DNA of 64,000 nt from Bisporella sp. PMI_857. Its lineage: Eukaryota; Ascomycota; Leotiomycetes; Helotiales; Helotiaceae. Shown piece by piece: positions 1 through 13,870 of this stretch. Position 1 is the first letter of the stretch, and every line of letters starts with the position of its first letter. The stretch lies in the NCBI GenBank assembly GCA_021307315.1, contig JAJSPD010000007.1:1-64000 (forward strand), written 5' to 3'. Below the pieces are notes generated by a model. That model ran no database searches. It had not been told where the DNA came from and saw only the letters and a list, made by a program, of their open reading frames with translations. A program made the translations under genes and the position numbers.

Positions 1-157
1 GCTTGTTCAAGAACCGCTGATGCAAGAGACAAAGGAAAATGGAATGCATGATGTCGACTGCAGACCAGGAGGAGATGAGAGGGATATCAAGAGTCTATGT
101 TCAGATGAAGTAACAAAGGAAATAGGAAATCATGAAATCATTAAATGCAAGCCAATT

Positions 158-2803
158 TTAGTACACGCTATCTTCCATGTCGTCACCCTGTGAGATCATA
201 GAGGGTGTTGAAACGTCAGAAGCTTCGATGTCATCCTCAAAGCCCACCAGAGCTTGAGCATGGAGTCGGAAGGAGTCTCCCATTAGTTTGGTGATCCTAG
301 GAATGGTTAGAAATGCTCTAAGGAGGGTGTATGCTCGGGACCTACCCCCAGACGACGACTTCATCCAACATGCCGCCCCAGACGCGTGCAACAATGGAGC
401 TAAGCTTGGGCTCCTGAATGCCGGCTAATTCTTCCTCAAAAAGTTTGAGAACCTTGTTATACATATCGGTTTCCTCATCCGTAGCCGGCTCCTCATCGTG
501 TTCCAGACGATAAAGCCACAAGCTGAGAATAACCATAAGATCCAGGCCGCATAGCGGATGCTCAATACTCCAGTTGGTTGCCGAGGTTCGCGCAACCCAG
601 CGAATGCCCTGGAGAGCGGCAGTCTCGATACAAGTGAAGCATTCTTGAATCACCTTGATCATCTCGCTTGACCTCTTGACCCTGTCTCGTGCATTAGACA
701 TGGCTGCAGCGACTTCGAAAGAATTATGATATCTCATCACCTCCTGAATTGATTTGAGGTCAACCTCTAGACGTGCGCGTGCATTACGAAACATTGCCAT
801 GGCATTAAAGATCAAAGGATGACCCTTGTGAGGTGCGCTTAATAGAACGGCGACTACCTCTGGCTCACAGAGGCCAAGTGACTTCTCCCAAGTTTCCAAA
901 GCGAGACGAAGTTTGTATTCCGTGACAACATCTTGAAGAGCCTCTGGACTGCGCTTATGATACCAGACCTCGAGGAAGAGCGCGTTGATCATGACACGAG
1001 TGGCAAAAGCGCTGTAGCGCAGCGATTCGCCCTGGAAAAGGTTGTCGTGGGCTTCCATGAAAGATACACCTCTCGCGCTTTGGAGGAAGTCTTGGTGAGC
1101 AACAGCATCAGTTACATCCATATTCCACACTGCTTCTGTTGAAGGAAGCTGGAGATCCTCAAACTCATTGAAGCTAATGGCAGGGGTGTGGTTGTAAGTC
1201 AGGGTAAGCAGACCAAAGAAGATGTAGACGGCATAATAGGTGCGTCTGCAGCCTTCATCCTCAACCCATTCAGCGCGTGTTGGCTGAGCACCATTGCGAG
1301 CCTCATTACGAAGCTTAAGCTCATATCGATTTCCAGCGACCATGTTTGCGAGTAAACTCTTGATGGAGCATGCCCATTCCAATCCCTTGTCATCTCCACT
1401 CCAACTAGCGAAAATCATGTTTAAGAGGGAGCTTTGCATGGTCCATAGCGGACACTTGCGAGAGCTGAAGTTCTCCTTGTTTTGCAAAAATTGATTGACA
1501 AGCACTTTGGAGCCGATATGAAGCATGTAAGCCTGGTCTTGATCAAAGGCATACAAGGCACCGATGGACAAGACAGCAAGCAGGAGTGGTGACGACACCT
1601 GAGTAGGCTCGAAAGATGCAGGATGCAAGAAGGGCAAGTGGTGATGGAACAGACTAAAGTAAGTTGAGAGATATCTGTTCAGGGATGCAAGGGCGGGGAG
1701 CCGAAAGCTTTCCGGGATTGCACGTTCACTGTCGTGGCCACGAATGTTATCAAGAATCAAATTTCTATCTTCATCAGTGAGAACTTTGGGTGGCTTTGGT
1801 GCCGAGGCATGAGATGGTGATTGTGCTTCGTTTCGCAATGGAGAGCCTTGAACAGGCGTATTTGCTCCTGATGCTGGCAACGAGTTGATCATTGATTGTA
1901 GTGCTGGGACAAGTCCGTTGTAGCTATAGTCAGAAGCTCTTTGACCAATGGGAGGCAACCGATTGGGATGAGGCTGAAATGTACTTGAGCTTGCGTATGA
2001 TTCTTGGGAGCCAGAAGTGATGGAGTGAGACTTTGGCTCGGTCACAGTTTGCGTGGTGAAGTTTTCCCACCCAGGCAGTGAGATGGCACCCGAAGCATAT
2101 GTAACAGAAGGCTCCATGAGCGCAGAACCACTATGATTAAAAGCCATTCCAGGTCTATTTTCATATGGTCCTACGCCTGCACTTCGCATGGCTGCAGTTG
2201 CTTTGTGGTGAAGGTCAGTCATCAACATGGCTGCTGTCTCGAGATCAACCATTCCATCACTGCTCGCCTCAATCTGTTCGAGTGCGGCGGTGTCGATGGG
2301 AATAGCAGACTTGGATGGGCCGGCGAGCGCATTTGTCTTGGGGCCAGCTCGTCGCTTGACATCGCTATGTAGAGGGACCCCACCGTCCTTTGCGTGAACG
2401 GTTCGGTCGTGACGAAGCAGTAGATCACGTCGCACGAAGGTACTTCTACACTTCATGCATTTGAAAGGGCGCTCCTTTGTATCTTCGCACAAGAGTTAGC
2501 ATGTTGACAGGTGTCGATGGTGTGTAATAAGGATAGGATAGGATAGGATGGTGATGTTGATGGTTCTGGTGCTGGGTGGGGGCGAGTCCACGCGACCCGA
2601 AGACACGAGCGAGTGAGGGGAAGCAACAACAACTTACGGGATCTCTCATGACGGCTACGATGCTCACTTCTGCTAAAAGCCCGATTGCAAAACTGGCATT
2701 TGTACTTCTTCTCTGGTGCGAGCGATGATTTACGCACAGCTGCGGATGAGCTTTGCGCATTCATGGCGACAGGCATTGTGTTTGGGGGTTGTTCGTTATG
2801 CAC
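158..2803 (-). CDS. C2H2 zinc-finger transcription factor with fungal-specific TF domain
   Basis: Likely nuclear DNA-binding regulator of 813 residues. Exons on the minus strand are 2803-2638, 2482-346 and 296-158. The first intron (155 bp) splits finger 1; splicing restores the classic linker HTKERPFKC between two C2H2 fingers, which lie at about residues 35-90 (finger 1 C-x2-C-x12-H-x3-H). A Ser/Pro/Gln-rich stretch follows, then a helical fungal_trans-type region at roughly residues 315-560. The second, 49-bp intron is inferred: without it the frame stops at TAG 342, whereas splicing 346 to 296 continues as ITKLMGDSF...GFEDD, which I judge the usual conserved tail of such regulators. Start chosen as the first ATG upstream of the fingers. 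Target genes unknown. Family assignment is strong; the last exon is moderately sure. Confidence 0.85.
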
Positions 2804-5800
2804 GGATAGTTCTCGATCTGCACTTCCACTCTTCTCTCCTTTCTTCAGACTGATGACAGCACCGTCTGGCTCGCGAGCGTGGGCGTAAAGTTTAAAGTGT
2901 GACGTTTGACTGCGATATACTGATCATTTGAGTATTATTTGTAATGTGCATCTGTTGTGGTGTTGGAATAATGGTTGGCAATGGCCTGGCGCGATCGAAC
3001 CGATTCTCGCACGCAGCAAGAATGGATTCACTCGCCGTCGAGGGGATGTGTCGCTGTGCGGTGAATGCTCGCAGGCGGTATGTACGTCGCCGATGATGAT
3101 GGTGATGATGTTGAATGTGAATCCGAGTAGCTGTTGGCTAAGCAGTGCGTGATGATATTATGGGTAATTGTTGTTGCGGTTGTTGATGGTGATGAGGGGT
3201 TAGGGGAGGAAAAACGAGGGGAACAGAGAGAATAAAGGAGGCAGGAAAAAAAGAAGGCGAACGGGGGGGACAAGGACAGAGAGGGTCAACAGCAAACAGC
3301 CACCACAGCACGCGCAGGCGAGACGAGTTTTGGTCAAGGGAGGGGAGGAAAGGGGGGGGGGGGTTGTACTAAGCTACAGCTACGGGCTATGGTTAGGGTA
3401 TAGTCAGTACTGTACTTTACCTACAGGGGTGCCGAAGGCAGGATTAAAGTGGCCAGCATGGGGTACCTCCGTATAGTACTTATGGCCTGCACAAAGACCC
3501 GTCCGTCTCCTTTTTCTAGAAGCCATTTGACTATTGCTGCTTTAGTACGGCGGGGGTTGCGCATTCTAAATTTCTGATTTACAAAAGTAGTGGCGGTACA
3601 GAGTAGTATTTATTGTAATATTGTAAAATAATACGGCACTGTAATGAAAATAAAATAAACATAAAAATAAATATATGAACCTACCTATCTGATGCTTTGA
3701 ACCTCAAGAGGTACGTTACCCAGAGGAGTCTGATCATTTCGCGCCAATAATGCCACCACTCAACTTAGCAAGCATAGCATAACATGCATAATAGCTACCG
3801 TGTTCCCCCCTCCCCCCCCTAAGGAGATGAGAAAAGTCCCCCAGCATGATATTTACTACATCTCCTAAAAGCGGATATTATTATGAAATTTCCAAGCTCA
3901 CTTGTGCCACTGTGTCGGACACCAGAGTGTAACACCATCATGAACACGAGTCAAGGGATAAACGAGGGGTAATTTTACTCTTGGTCCCGTTAAGTGTGTC
4001 ATGTCGTGATGTCGAACTGGGGGGAAGGGAGGGGGGCATTTTTTCATCTTTATGTTGGTCGCTGTAGGAGAACAAAAGGCAAGATATATTTATCTCTACA
4101 GACAAGCGACCAGCTGCTGACCACAGCGCGCAGTTGGTGTTGTCTGAAAATAGAGAAGTCCTACAGAAGGGAATGGCTGTGAGGGTGTGTAGATGCCAGC
4201 GCATCATTCCTCATATGATCATTATCCATTCGAGCGAATCGACTGGTCGCGATCCAGGAACATGCTGTAAAGTATCCCACGAAAAAAAAAGAGCCCCACG
4301 TCCGCTGCCAAACAGCTGACTGAGCTGCTGACTGCAAGAATGATGAATGGGCTACCTCTTGTTAGAGCACCCTAAGAGTACATTTACAGATTTACAGTAG
4401 GCCACTTCAGCAGGATGCGCGATATATCGTTATTTTAATCGCACAAGTGAGCCAGAAAATGGCAAAAGTAAATGCACCAGCAACTCCGTATCACATATCA
4501 CCGGCGCAATGATGATGATGATGAGAATCACACCATGAATGAAAGGAATTGGTGGATATCGAATTTCCTTTTGGGAGCTTCTAGTCGGGCTTCGGAACCG
4601 CTGATCTAAACACCACACAAGAGGGAGGTACTCTACCTACAGTACCCTTACTTTCTTGTATTTCAAGTCATAACTTTGCCCCTCTTGCGGCTGTGGCCGA
4701 GGGAAGCTGCCTGTGCTTGACCCCTCCAACTGCGTTCAGCTCGCCATCAAGCCACGTGAAGGAGCGGGGAAGATCAAAGAATGAGGTTCAGGTACAAGTA
4801 GGGTACTGGGAAACAACGCAGAAGGGCGGTCACGATACCTTCTCGGTTTGGACTTTGAATACCCTCTATTTTCCTTGTTGAGCGTAGAAGATGGGTTGAG
4901 CTTGCTGCTTGCTTACGCCTTGCAACTCACCGCTCATATCCATGGAGTGTATCCACGACGTATGCAAAATCCAAGCTTCAGCTCAGAGAAGAACCACCGC
5001 CGCTGCTTTTATGTCTCCTATATAGCTGCTTAAGCCAAATTATGGATATTTCAACGCAACAAGGGAGCGATGGGTGTTTTGTAGGAGCACCTTCTAGGCC
5101 TTTGGCAAAGACCATCATCATAGATAATGAGTATAAGTAACAGCGCTGCTTCATCTTTCGTGGCAGTCCCTATATTATAAGTGCATACTGTATTGAGTCT
5201 CGCTAACAAAGGTTCATCACTTTGATCACCGTTCTCATGCACTCATCCTGTTGATCCATGAAGCCAGGAACCACGAATGCCAGGTACAATACAGACGGAT
5301 CCACCCACCGCGTGGGTTTTGGATTTTTAATTAGCTGCAAGCTAGGAAATCCAAATAGCTTCCCCGGTGCCCGTTTTATAGACCTATCCCGGTCCATACT
5401 CCATACATAACATATGTTCTGTTACCCCCTGCCCCGCTCAAAATAACAATGAACACGCACATGTCCGAGCTGATCCATATTGATCCCAAATCCCCATGGT
5501 TAAAACAGGCACCTTCTTTTTGTCGGTGAAGCCATGCGGAGCCTTCGTTTCGTGACCTGGCTGCATCTTGAACAATCCAAGTCCGTGACAAAAGGCATTT
5601 CCCTGGAGAATGAGTCTACGCGGAAAGTACATGATTCAGCCTCAAAGATTAACGAGCGCCCAGTGATCTCATATGGGAGTCTAGCGGGGTCGCTGTCAGG
5701 GGCTGAGATTGGATTTGGGGATTTCTGTGCCCCTCATGGAAATGGTGGAAGGATATCAAACGCTTCCAACCGTCCATGAAGCCCCTGACGCCCGCATCTT

Positions 5801-7236
5801 CCGAAATCTCATCCGGCAACCCCTCCTTTCTTCCCTGCTATTTACCCACTTTGACGCCGTCTGAGACAATTCGGAATTAGATTCTGCTCTTGGTGCTTAA
5901 TCATGTCCCTGATAGGTCTTTTTCCTTTTTTTAAAGGATTTCCGGAACATGAGACATGGCTCGAGCATCTGTACGCTGGAAAAAGAAATGGATTTTCGCC
6001 AGGCCCGTTCCAGCGGAACCAGGAATATCGAACCGTGACCCTCCGCCTCAGCATGTTTCAGCGGCTGCTATCCAATGGAATTACCGAGGAGCTAAGTACT
6101 ACAATGGACACAACAGGATCCTCAAAAGTTCAAGGACCAGGAGACAAGACTCTGGGTCGAGTCGGAGAGGGCGAACACGGATGCTATCCGCGAGCCACTT
6201 CTAGTACATTTCACATTTCTACACTATTTTATGAAATCTCATATTTAATATTTGACACACATCAGATGGATACCGCATGGAACATGGCTATGAGAAATCT
6301 AGACGCTTCTCATTCGCCACAGCAGCTGGGCCAATGGCCCACCAGACAGTTTCTCAAAATACAGTGACCTCGCTCGCTGTTGGAATGATGTTATGGTGGT
6401 GGCTCTTCAATAAAAGTCATGGTGCTTGAGGAGGGCCCTATGCCGTAGCAGTTCCTTGGTGGATCCTGGTAGAAGATTATAAGCTCATCCTCGAGCGCCA
6501 TCTCGATTTAATGAACTACTTACGTGGCGGGGTAAGTCTGTAGAATTGCTGTTGCTGTAGTCTTACAGAATATAGTATCATACTTCTTCGAGATGCTTCT
6601 CCCAACACCATCCGAAAATCCGTTTCATCAAGTTTCTCGGCTTTTCTTGTCTTTTCTTCGATTGCAGACTCGGTTACTCGAGCGTCTTCTTGTTCTTCCT
6701 TGTTCAGCAGATAAAAATCACGCTACAACCTAATCCATTTCGTTCTTGTCAATTCGGATCTGAAAAGGCAACTGAGTCGACGCCTACCAGGGTTGGTCTG
6801 TTAGCATTTCTGCTTTGGCACCGCGTCTCCAATGGATGGACAGAGTTACCTTACACCGCCATGAGATCTGATAACCAAAGACCTGAGGCTTGATACAACA
6901 TCGCACTGACATGTTTGATGTGCTGTGCTCCTGATTCTCAAAAAGACGGTTGGGCTGGGCCTAGGACATATAGTTCCGTTGGCTGTCTTCGATTATTCAT
7001 AAAATCTGTTCAAGAAGCAGACACACAAGCCGGTCCCAAGCACTTCTCGCCTTGCGGATGTACACTATAATCTATGCCACTCTAGTATGGAATATGCCAA
7101 ATACTTAGATTCTGATATGTCAAACCTGTTAGGAATATGAAATTGATAAAGGGTATCACGTCGATAGCATACGGGTTGTGGGTGCTTGTATTAGATATCA
7201 TGTATCTACGTTATAGACCCGAGAGAGATTTTCTAA
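2804..7236. other. Gene-poor upstream region of the C2H2 regulator
   Basis: No convincing gene seen on either strand; open frames are short, overlapping and without recognisable motifs. The DNA holds low-complexity tracts: a G run near 3350, AT-rich DNA near 3580-3690, a C/T-rich run near 3805-3820 and simple GAT/GAT-like repeats near 3095 and 4510. A 154-codon open frame at 5903-6367 shows no domain and is probably chance. A long upstream region is common for fungal regulators, so part of this may be promoter and 5' leader of the transcription factor (inference). Confidence 0.5.
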
Positions 7237-7666
7237 CTAACGTACCTGACGGGTCAGTGGAACAGATAAGTCAGTGAAACACGCAATTTTACAGCAAAAA
7301 CGCGCTTTTTCAAACCGTGCTATTTTAGTTATTACTTATTTTTAAAAGTTATACTTTTTAAAATAATATTTCAAGTATATAAACAAACAATATTTTAAAT
7401 TTTGAAAGCTTTAGTATTATAAATATATAAATATAACATTTCACGCTAAAATAATTCCTGTAATTTCAGTTTCTAAATAACTATTAATTGTATTAGCTTC
7501 AAACTTAAATTATGTATACAAACTACAATTAAATTGTTATATATTAAGTTTTAATAATTTTAATAAAATAGTACTTAAAATAGCACAGTTTGAAAAAGCG
7601 CGTTTTTGCGGTAAAATTGCGTGTTTCACTGACTTATCTGTTCCACTGACCCGTCAGGTACGTTAG
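7237..7666. mobile_element. MITE-like inverted-repeat element, copy A
   Basis: A 430-bp element bounded by near-perfect terminal inverted repeats of about 90 bp: 7237-7328 and the reverse complement of 7576-7666. The outer end reads CTAACGTACCTGACGGGTCA, and only two or three mismatches separate the two arms. The interior is very AT-rich and contains no coding frame. TA occurs just inside each outer end (C-TA-ACGTACC ... GGTACGT-TA-G), which would fit a TA target duplication of Tc1/mariner type, but the exact boundary cannot be fixed from one copy. It is non-autonomous because it carries no transposase. A relative lies at 36448-36739. Confidence 0.85.
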
Positions 7667-9822
7667 CTCCTCGGCCAATTACATAAGCCAATTCCCGACA
7701 AAACCATATCTGTGTTTACATCACGTGAAAATATTCATGTCCCGTGTCCTTCCATGTATGTTGCTGTGTTTTTTGACAGTATATATATCTACCTATCTGG
7801 CACATTTCAGAATAAGAGACGTTCGATGCTCAGGCCCAATCAGTTCGTGCGTGGAATGCTGTCCCTGAAGCTCGAAAATCCTACATTAGTGGTTTACCAG
7901 AGGATGATCGCCATCGCTGTCGGTCGGGACGATTACGACTAATAAGAAGCATGCGTACCCTTAGATACGCCGCACACCAGACAGAACGTTCTAAAAGCTG
8001 CATGCCGAATTTCCTCTTTTGGTGCATTATACATAGTCCCTCCAGGTAAGGAAAACGGATCAGCAAATAGAGTAGAGGAGTGGCGTGGATCTCATGTAGG
8101 TAATATGGACAGGGAGACTTGGTCGCATTCTGGAAAAAGCATGCAGCTGCATCATACGAAAGTGTACCAAGCGGGCTATCCCAACAGTCGTTCATCTCTT
8201 CAAAGCACAACGGGTAAAGCAAAACTCATGCTGGATACGATACATATGCCTCATTACCACTCATGCAGTGGCTTACCTTAATGCGTGATTCCCTTTAGTC
8301 TTTCTCTAGCTTGGGAGCATCCCACCTTGGAGACACATCAAAGTAGATTTGGGTGGCCACAGAAGGCAGCCTCTTCGTCTCAGCTAGTGATGAGTTATAA
8401 GCAGATATTCCCGAACTCTCTGCATTGCACCTATACGTATGCAGGTGCCATGCGTTTCCTGCACCGCCGATAGAGCTTGTGGCTGATATCAAATGTTGAT
8501 GAGAGGCTACAGGCATTCATGTATTGTTCGTCCACACACATTTGTAAAAAGGGAACTGAGCAGCACCCAAGCCCTCACCTAGCGCTCTGACAGTAAATTG
8601 CAACCACCGTGTGCGATTGATTAAATAATGTGTCAGGATGTCTGTTGCAGGCGATGTAGGGGAAGACTGTTCTTCCACCTGGTCCGACTCCTCCCCCTAG
8701 ATTTAACAAGTTAGAGCATTAGAAGCAAGATTCTGGATTCAACAACGATTGACCACACTTATTCTGCAAGACATCTTTGGCCCGTTCGGAAAGAATGGTA
8801 CTGTAGAGTTGCGTTATCTGTCATCTCAGGTGTTTCCCAGCTGGTAAATCCAACCAAACCATGTGATAGTCCATAACCTTTGATTAAATTGAGACTTTGC
8901 TCCTCCATATTGTGAAAGAGCGTCGCATCCTTTGTCCACAACTGCAGCCTTTCAGTAATAGGTACCTTCTAACGGTAATGATGACGGTGATGATGATGAA
9001 GAAGTTTTTATGGGCTGCGTTTCTATTGCTATCTGTGCAACAGTGATGCAAAGTCGCTATTCGCGTATGTAACGACCGAGAGTCCGTATACGTCTACATC
9101 CCCACATCTTCCACCTAAAGATCGCTTCTAGGGCCTGGGCACACTTGCTCTTGAATCTTCCACTTGGTACCCAGTGTCAACCGTCAACGACTTCTCCTTC
9201 TCCTAGCCGACATTACGAAGGGAACTTGTTGATCAGTAATACTTGTGTGTATATTTACAACCCGAGGAAACTATTTGATGAGCGTTTGGCCTTTTCCTCT
9301 CTCCATCAGTTGCGGTCGCACCCCCTCCTAGCACCAGTAACGTTCTCGGTTTGCGAATGCAGACAGGCATTGGACGACCTGCTTGACGAAGTTTGAAACC
9401 TCTTCCTATCACCCCTCCAAAAGTCGATCGCCCACACTGCTTTCTCGAGAACGGAACACTCCATTATCACGGGCGGCTCCTCGACAAAACGTTGGCTTCC
9501 CATAGTGATACGCATTCCCAGTCGGTCAAAGAGGCTTTCTGAACTGCCTCCTGAGTGATCTGGCGAATCAGCACATTCGATCCCATCTCATTTACCCGCT
9601 GCGACCTCAAGAAACAGCAACTTCGAGCCACTCACACTGCGAAACCTTCCAAATTCCCATCATAACAGGAAGCCGACCATATTTACCCCTCCACTCGAAG
9701 CGCAGTACTACTTGATATTGTCAATAAACTCACGAGCAATTACGACGACCACGCCACACATGAGAGACGGTTTGAACATGGCTTGAACAGACCACGCAGG
9801 AACATTCTTACTCGACGACGCG
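7667..9822. other. Intergenic region, including probable RasGEF promoter and leader
   Basis: No gene recognised between the inverted-repeat element and the RasGEF start. The last 700 bp are rich in pyrimidines and CACGA/ACAA-type leader sequence, as expected near a fungal start codon. Simple GAT repeats lie near 8975-9000. Nothing else supportable. Confidence 0.45.
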
Positions 9823-12800
9823 ATGCTTATGACAATCCGCAGTAACGGCATATTTCCTGACGAAAATAACACGCAATCTTTCAACAACTACACGACCAAG
9901 TCGGGTCAGGTTGCCGAGACCGTAGTCCAATACTCCGAAGAGGCTCCGCAAACAGCGTCGCCAAACCGTTTCAACACCAAGAACAGTTCGCCTTTAAAGA
10001 ATACGACTCTAGCACATACCAGACCGCGAGCCGCAAGCGTGGCAAACCACAAATCATCGCCACTAATGAATGGCCTGCTGGGGAACGCGCCGCAGCCGGT
10101 GATGTATGTGCGGGCGCTCTATGACTATGAGGCTGATGACCGTACGAGTTTGAGTTTCCATGAAGGAGATGTTATACAAGTAATCACACAGTTGGAGAGT
10201 GGGTGGTGGGATGGAGTTATAAATGGCGTCCGAGGATGGTTTCCCAGCAACTATTGCCAAGTGATATCGAGCCCGGAAGACGCATTAGAGAACAGGCCAA
10301 ATGGAACAGTTCTGGACGTAGAGGCAGAAGATGGGGATGAGGAGGATGAAGACGTAGAGGAATTCGAAGATCAGTACGAGGATGACGTTGATTCTAACGG
10401 CGATACATCAACAGCACTACCAATGGAAGGGACAAATGACAATGAAAGAACGAGAGCCGATTTCTGGATTCCACAAGCTACGTCTGACGGAAGGCTCTTC
10501 TATTTCAACACAGAAACTGGAGAAAGTAGCATGGAGTTACCATTAGAGTCCCCATCGTCTGCATCGGAGAATGGCCCACGAAACCGCATGAATGTTAATA
10601 TCCCAGAGAAGACTAGGCCACCGCCGGAAATGATGGCTCGAGGCTATGTACAGGATGAGGAGGATGAGTCTGATGGAAATTCTGCCTCTGAAATGGACGG
10701 AGAGTCCATTATGCTTGCCTCAAGGAGTTCATATGTCGTAAGTCAACTTTATTATTACTTTATGTATTTCTGATCCATCGTATAGCAACGCAAAAGGCGG
10801 TCACGCCTGTCAGAGGGCGTGTCTCCTGCAACTTCTATTGATTCGCTCAACAAGGGAATGTCTCCAATAACACGGTCTCGAACTGATCCTTTCACGAATC
10901 CGAACATGTCTATGGGATCTTCAATTCCTGATATTGGGGCATCTGCCACCTCATTCACCAACCCCGCACAAGGATCCCAACATGCGACAACCCTGCCTCG
11001 ATCATTCTTTGACGATGGCGTAGCTGCACCTTTGACATGGGCTAGACTTATTGCCAACATGAAGAAAGCTGTGGATCGTTATCGAGATGCCATACATAAC
11101 AACGAGCGTTCCGAGTATGTACGTAGGGCTGAAGATATATCAGATCATCTTCGATTGCTTTTGGCGGCTGGCTCTGGGACAACGGATAACCACTCTGGTC
11201 AGCCATCTATCATTTCTACCAACAAAGCTTTATACCCTCATTTCCGGGACATGATGTCAAAATTCTCGAAACTTGTAATATCGTCACATATCGCAGCGGC
11301 AGACTGGCCAAACGCAGAATCATATCAAAAGTGCTTGCAGGAAGCAGAGGGGGTCCTATCTGGAGTGTACAGCTATGTTGAAGTCGCAAGATCACAGCGA
11401 GGCGAAGAAATCCCTCGCTTACTACCTGGATTCGTCCTTGGAAGCACTATCGGTGGCAGTTGGCAAAACAATGGACTTGGTTCTCGAGATCCCATGACAT
11501 CTAATTTCTTAGACGAAGATGAAAGCCTCGTCGAGCCGTCTGCGACACTGGATTACAAATTAATGGAGAGACTTGAGGATCTAAAGAAAATGCTTGTAGC
11601 CAGCCTCAGAAAGTTGGAGGAGCATCTTGTGGTGACGGAGAAAATCATCACCCCTTACCGCCATGAACTGATTGGCAACAATGTCTGCACGGGAGCCCGT
11701 AAGGTGTTAGAGATGTTCAAGCCTTGGGTTTCAGCAGTCGAATCGATAAACCTGTCCGTGTTGGGAAATGCGTTCCAGAATCCTCAGCTGGGTGACTTTG
11801 CTAACTATAAACAAACCTTATATGACAACATGTCGGATTTGGTGCTGGGTTGCCAAGCAGTCGCGGCGCCGCTTGGTGACGAATGGGCAGAGGTGCGAGG
11901 CGAATCACTCGAGGCGAGATTGAATTATGTACGTCAATGTGCAAAGAGTCTAGAAACAACATCACAACATATTGGCTTCTCTCTACAGCTGCTGGAAGAG
12001 CAAGTGCAAATGCAGCTGAAGCAACAGGGCGCTCAGCCATTGCCGGTGCGCGAGGACAGTCGACCACAAAGAGATAGGAGGGGTGACAGCATGCCATATG
12101 AAAGACCTCACCAAAGAACTGATTCACGAGCAAACACTGCTCTCTTGCGACCAGTGCTAGGAGGACTTAGCCAATCGCAATCATATTCTGAAGGGGACCC
12201 AACGGCCAACTATCGTAAGGGAGAGAACTCGAAAGTCAGGAAGTTCTTCGGAGAGGAGCCTCGAGGCGCGCAACAGGATGAACCTGACTGCCTGAGACTT
12301 GATCACGAAAATGACATATCTTATGATATGAAGGTGCAGCCTCCGCAGCTAAAGGGTGGAACACTTATCGCCCTCGTCGAACAGCTAACTCGTCACGACA
12401 AGTTGGATTCAAGCTTCAACGGCACCTTCTTATTGACATACCGCTCATTTACAACTGCACGAGAATTATTTGATATGTTGGTACGGCGTTTTCAGATCCA
12501 GCCTCCGGAGGGTATGGCCAATAGTGACTACGACATCTGGCGAGATCGTAAGCAAAAACCCATCCGCTTTCGTGTTGTCAACATCCTTAAAAGCTGGTTC
12601 GACAATTTCTGGATGGAAGATCAAAGTGATGAAACGAAAGCGCTTATCCGTGACGTTTACACGTTTGCAAGAGATACTGTCAAGACTACTGAAACTCCAG
12701 GCTCTGGCCCTCTGATGTCTATTCTGGAGCAAAGGTTACGTGGGCAATTAGATACAACAGCGAAACGACTCGTTCTAACCGCCAATACAAACACGCCGCC

Positions 12801-13870
12801 ACCGATAATGCCCAAGAACATGAAAAAGCTCAAGTTTCTAGACATCGATTATGTTGAGTTTGCGCGACAACTCACGATAGTCGAGTCCAAACTATACGGA
12901 AAGATCAAGCCTACGGAATGCTTGAATAAGACCTGGCAAAAGAAAGTAGGGGAGAACGACCCGGAGCCGGCGCCGAATGTTAAAGCTTTGATCCTCCATT
13001 CGAATCAACTAACCAACTGGGTGGCGGAGATGATTTTGACGCAAATGGATGTCAAGAAGCGAGTTGTCGTCATCAAGCATTTTGTCTCAGTGGCTAATGT
13101 AAGTCTCATCTCCCTACTTTTATGTTCGTATACTAAATAAAGCAGAAATGCCGAGAATTCAACAACTTTTCGACGCTCACCTCCATTATCTCTGCGCTTG
13201 GTACTGCACCCATCCACCGCTTGAAGCGTACATGGGATCAAGTACCTCAAAAAACACTCGGGGTCTTGGAAAGCATGCGCGCATTGATGGGCAGTACAAA
13301 GAATTTTGGCGACTACAGGGAAAAGCTACATCTTGCCAATCCACCTTGTATCCCATTTTTCGGTAAGTTCAAAATTATTATTGTGATATCCTAGCTCTGA
13401 TATAGGTCTAGGTGTCTATCTTACGGATCTTACTTTCATTGAAGATGGGATACCATCCATCATTAAAAAATCCGCGTTAATCAATTTCGCCAAACGTGCC
13501 AAGACGGCTGAAGTCATTCGTGACATCCAACAATATCAAAATGTACCATACTCGTTCCAGCCCGTTCAAGAGCTTCAAGAGTACATATTAAGCAATATGC
13601 AAGCGGCTGGGGATGTACATGAGATGTATGAGAAAAGTCTTGCGGTAGAACCCCGTGAGCGAGAGGATGAGAAGATAGTGAGGTATGTTAGACTGGACAC
13701 TGTGTCGCCGTACGGTGGCGTCATAAGTTTCGTTTCATAAAAAGACTGTGGGCAAAATAATACGATCTATACAAGCATCCTTCCACAGAGTTTCTAGAAT
13801 AGGAAAACAAGATATGTGCTAACCCATTTGGTGGGTTTGTAGGGTTCTCGCCGAATCCGGCTTTCTATGA
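9823..13870 (+). CDS. cdc25: Ras guanine nucleotide exchange factor, Cdc25/Ste6 type
   Basis: Predicted GDP/GTP exchange factor activating Ras at the membrane (cAMP/PKA or morphogenesis signalling), 1249 residues. Exons: 9823-10737, 10786-13098, 13146-13362, 13406-13682, 13843-13870; introns are 48, 47, 43 and 160 bp. Domain order: SH3 at about 93-148 (ALYDY at 98, WW at the specificity pocket), acidic stretch 165-190, WW-like segment 213-242, RasGEFN near 815-940 (LTYRSFTTARELF), RasGEF near 985-1220 (catalytic core with NKCREFNNFSTLTSI after splicing). The last small exon restores the tail VLAESGFL; reading through instead gives an unconserved tail. The second ATG at 9829 is an alternative start. 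The WW-like segment lacks the second Trp (Met237). Length and architecture match Cdc25 proteins with N-terminal SH3. Confidence 0.95.

Noticed and set aside
2980..3010. tRNA B-box-like string on the minus strand (GGTTCGATC)
   Set aside because: No matching A-box or acceptor stem could be placed at the right distance.
5903..6367. 154-codon open frame on the plus strand
   Set aside because: No domain, no conserved-looking blocks, no splice support, and several overlapping frames of similar length on both strands.
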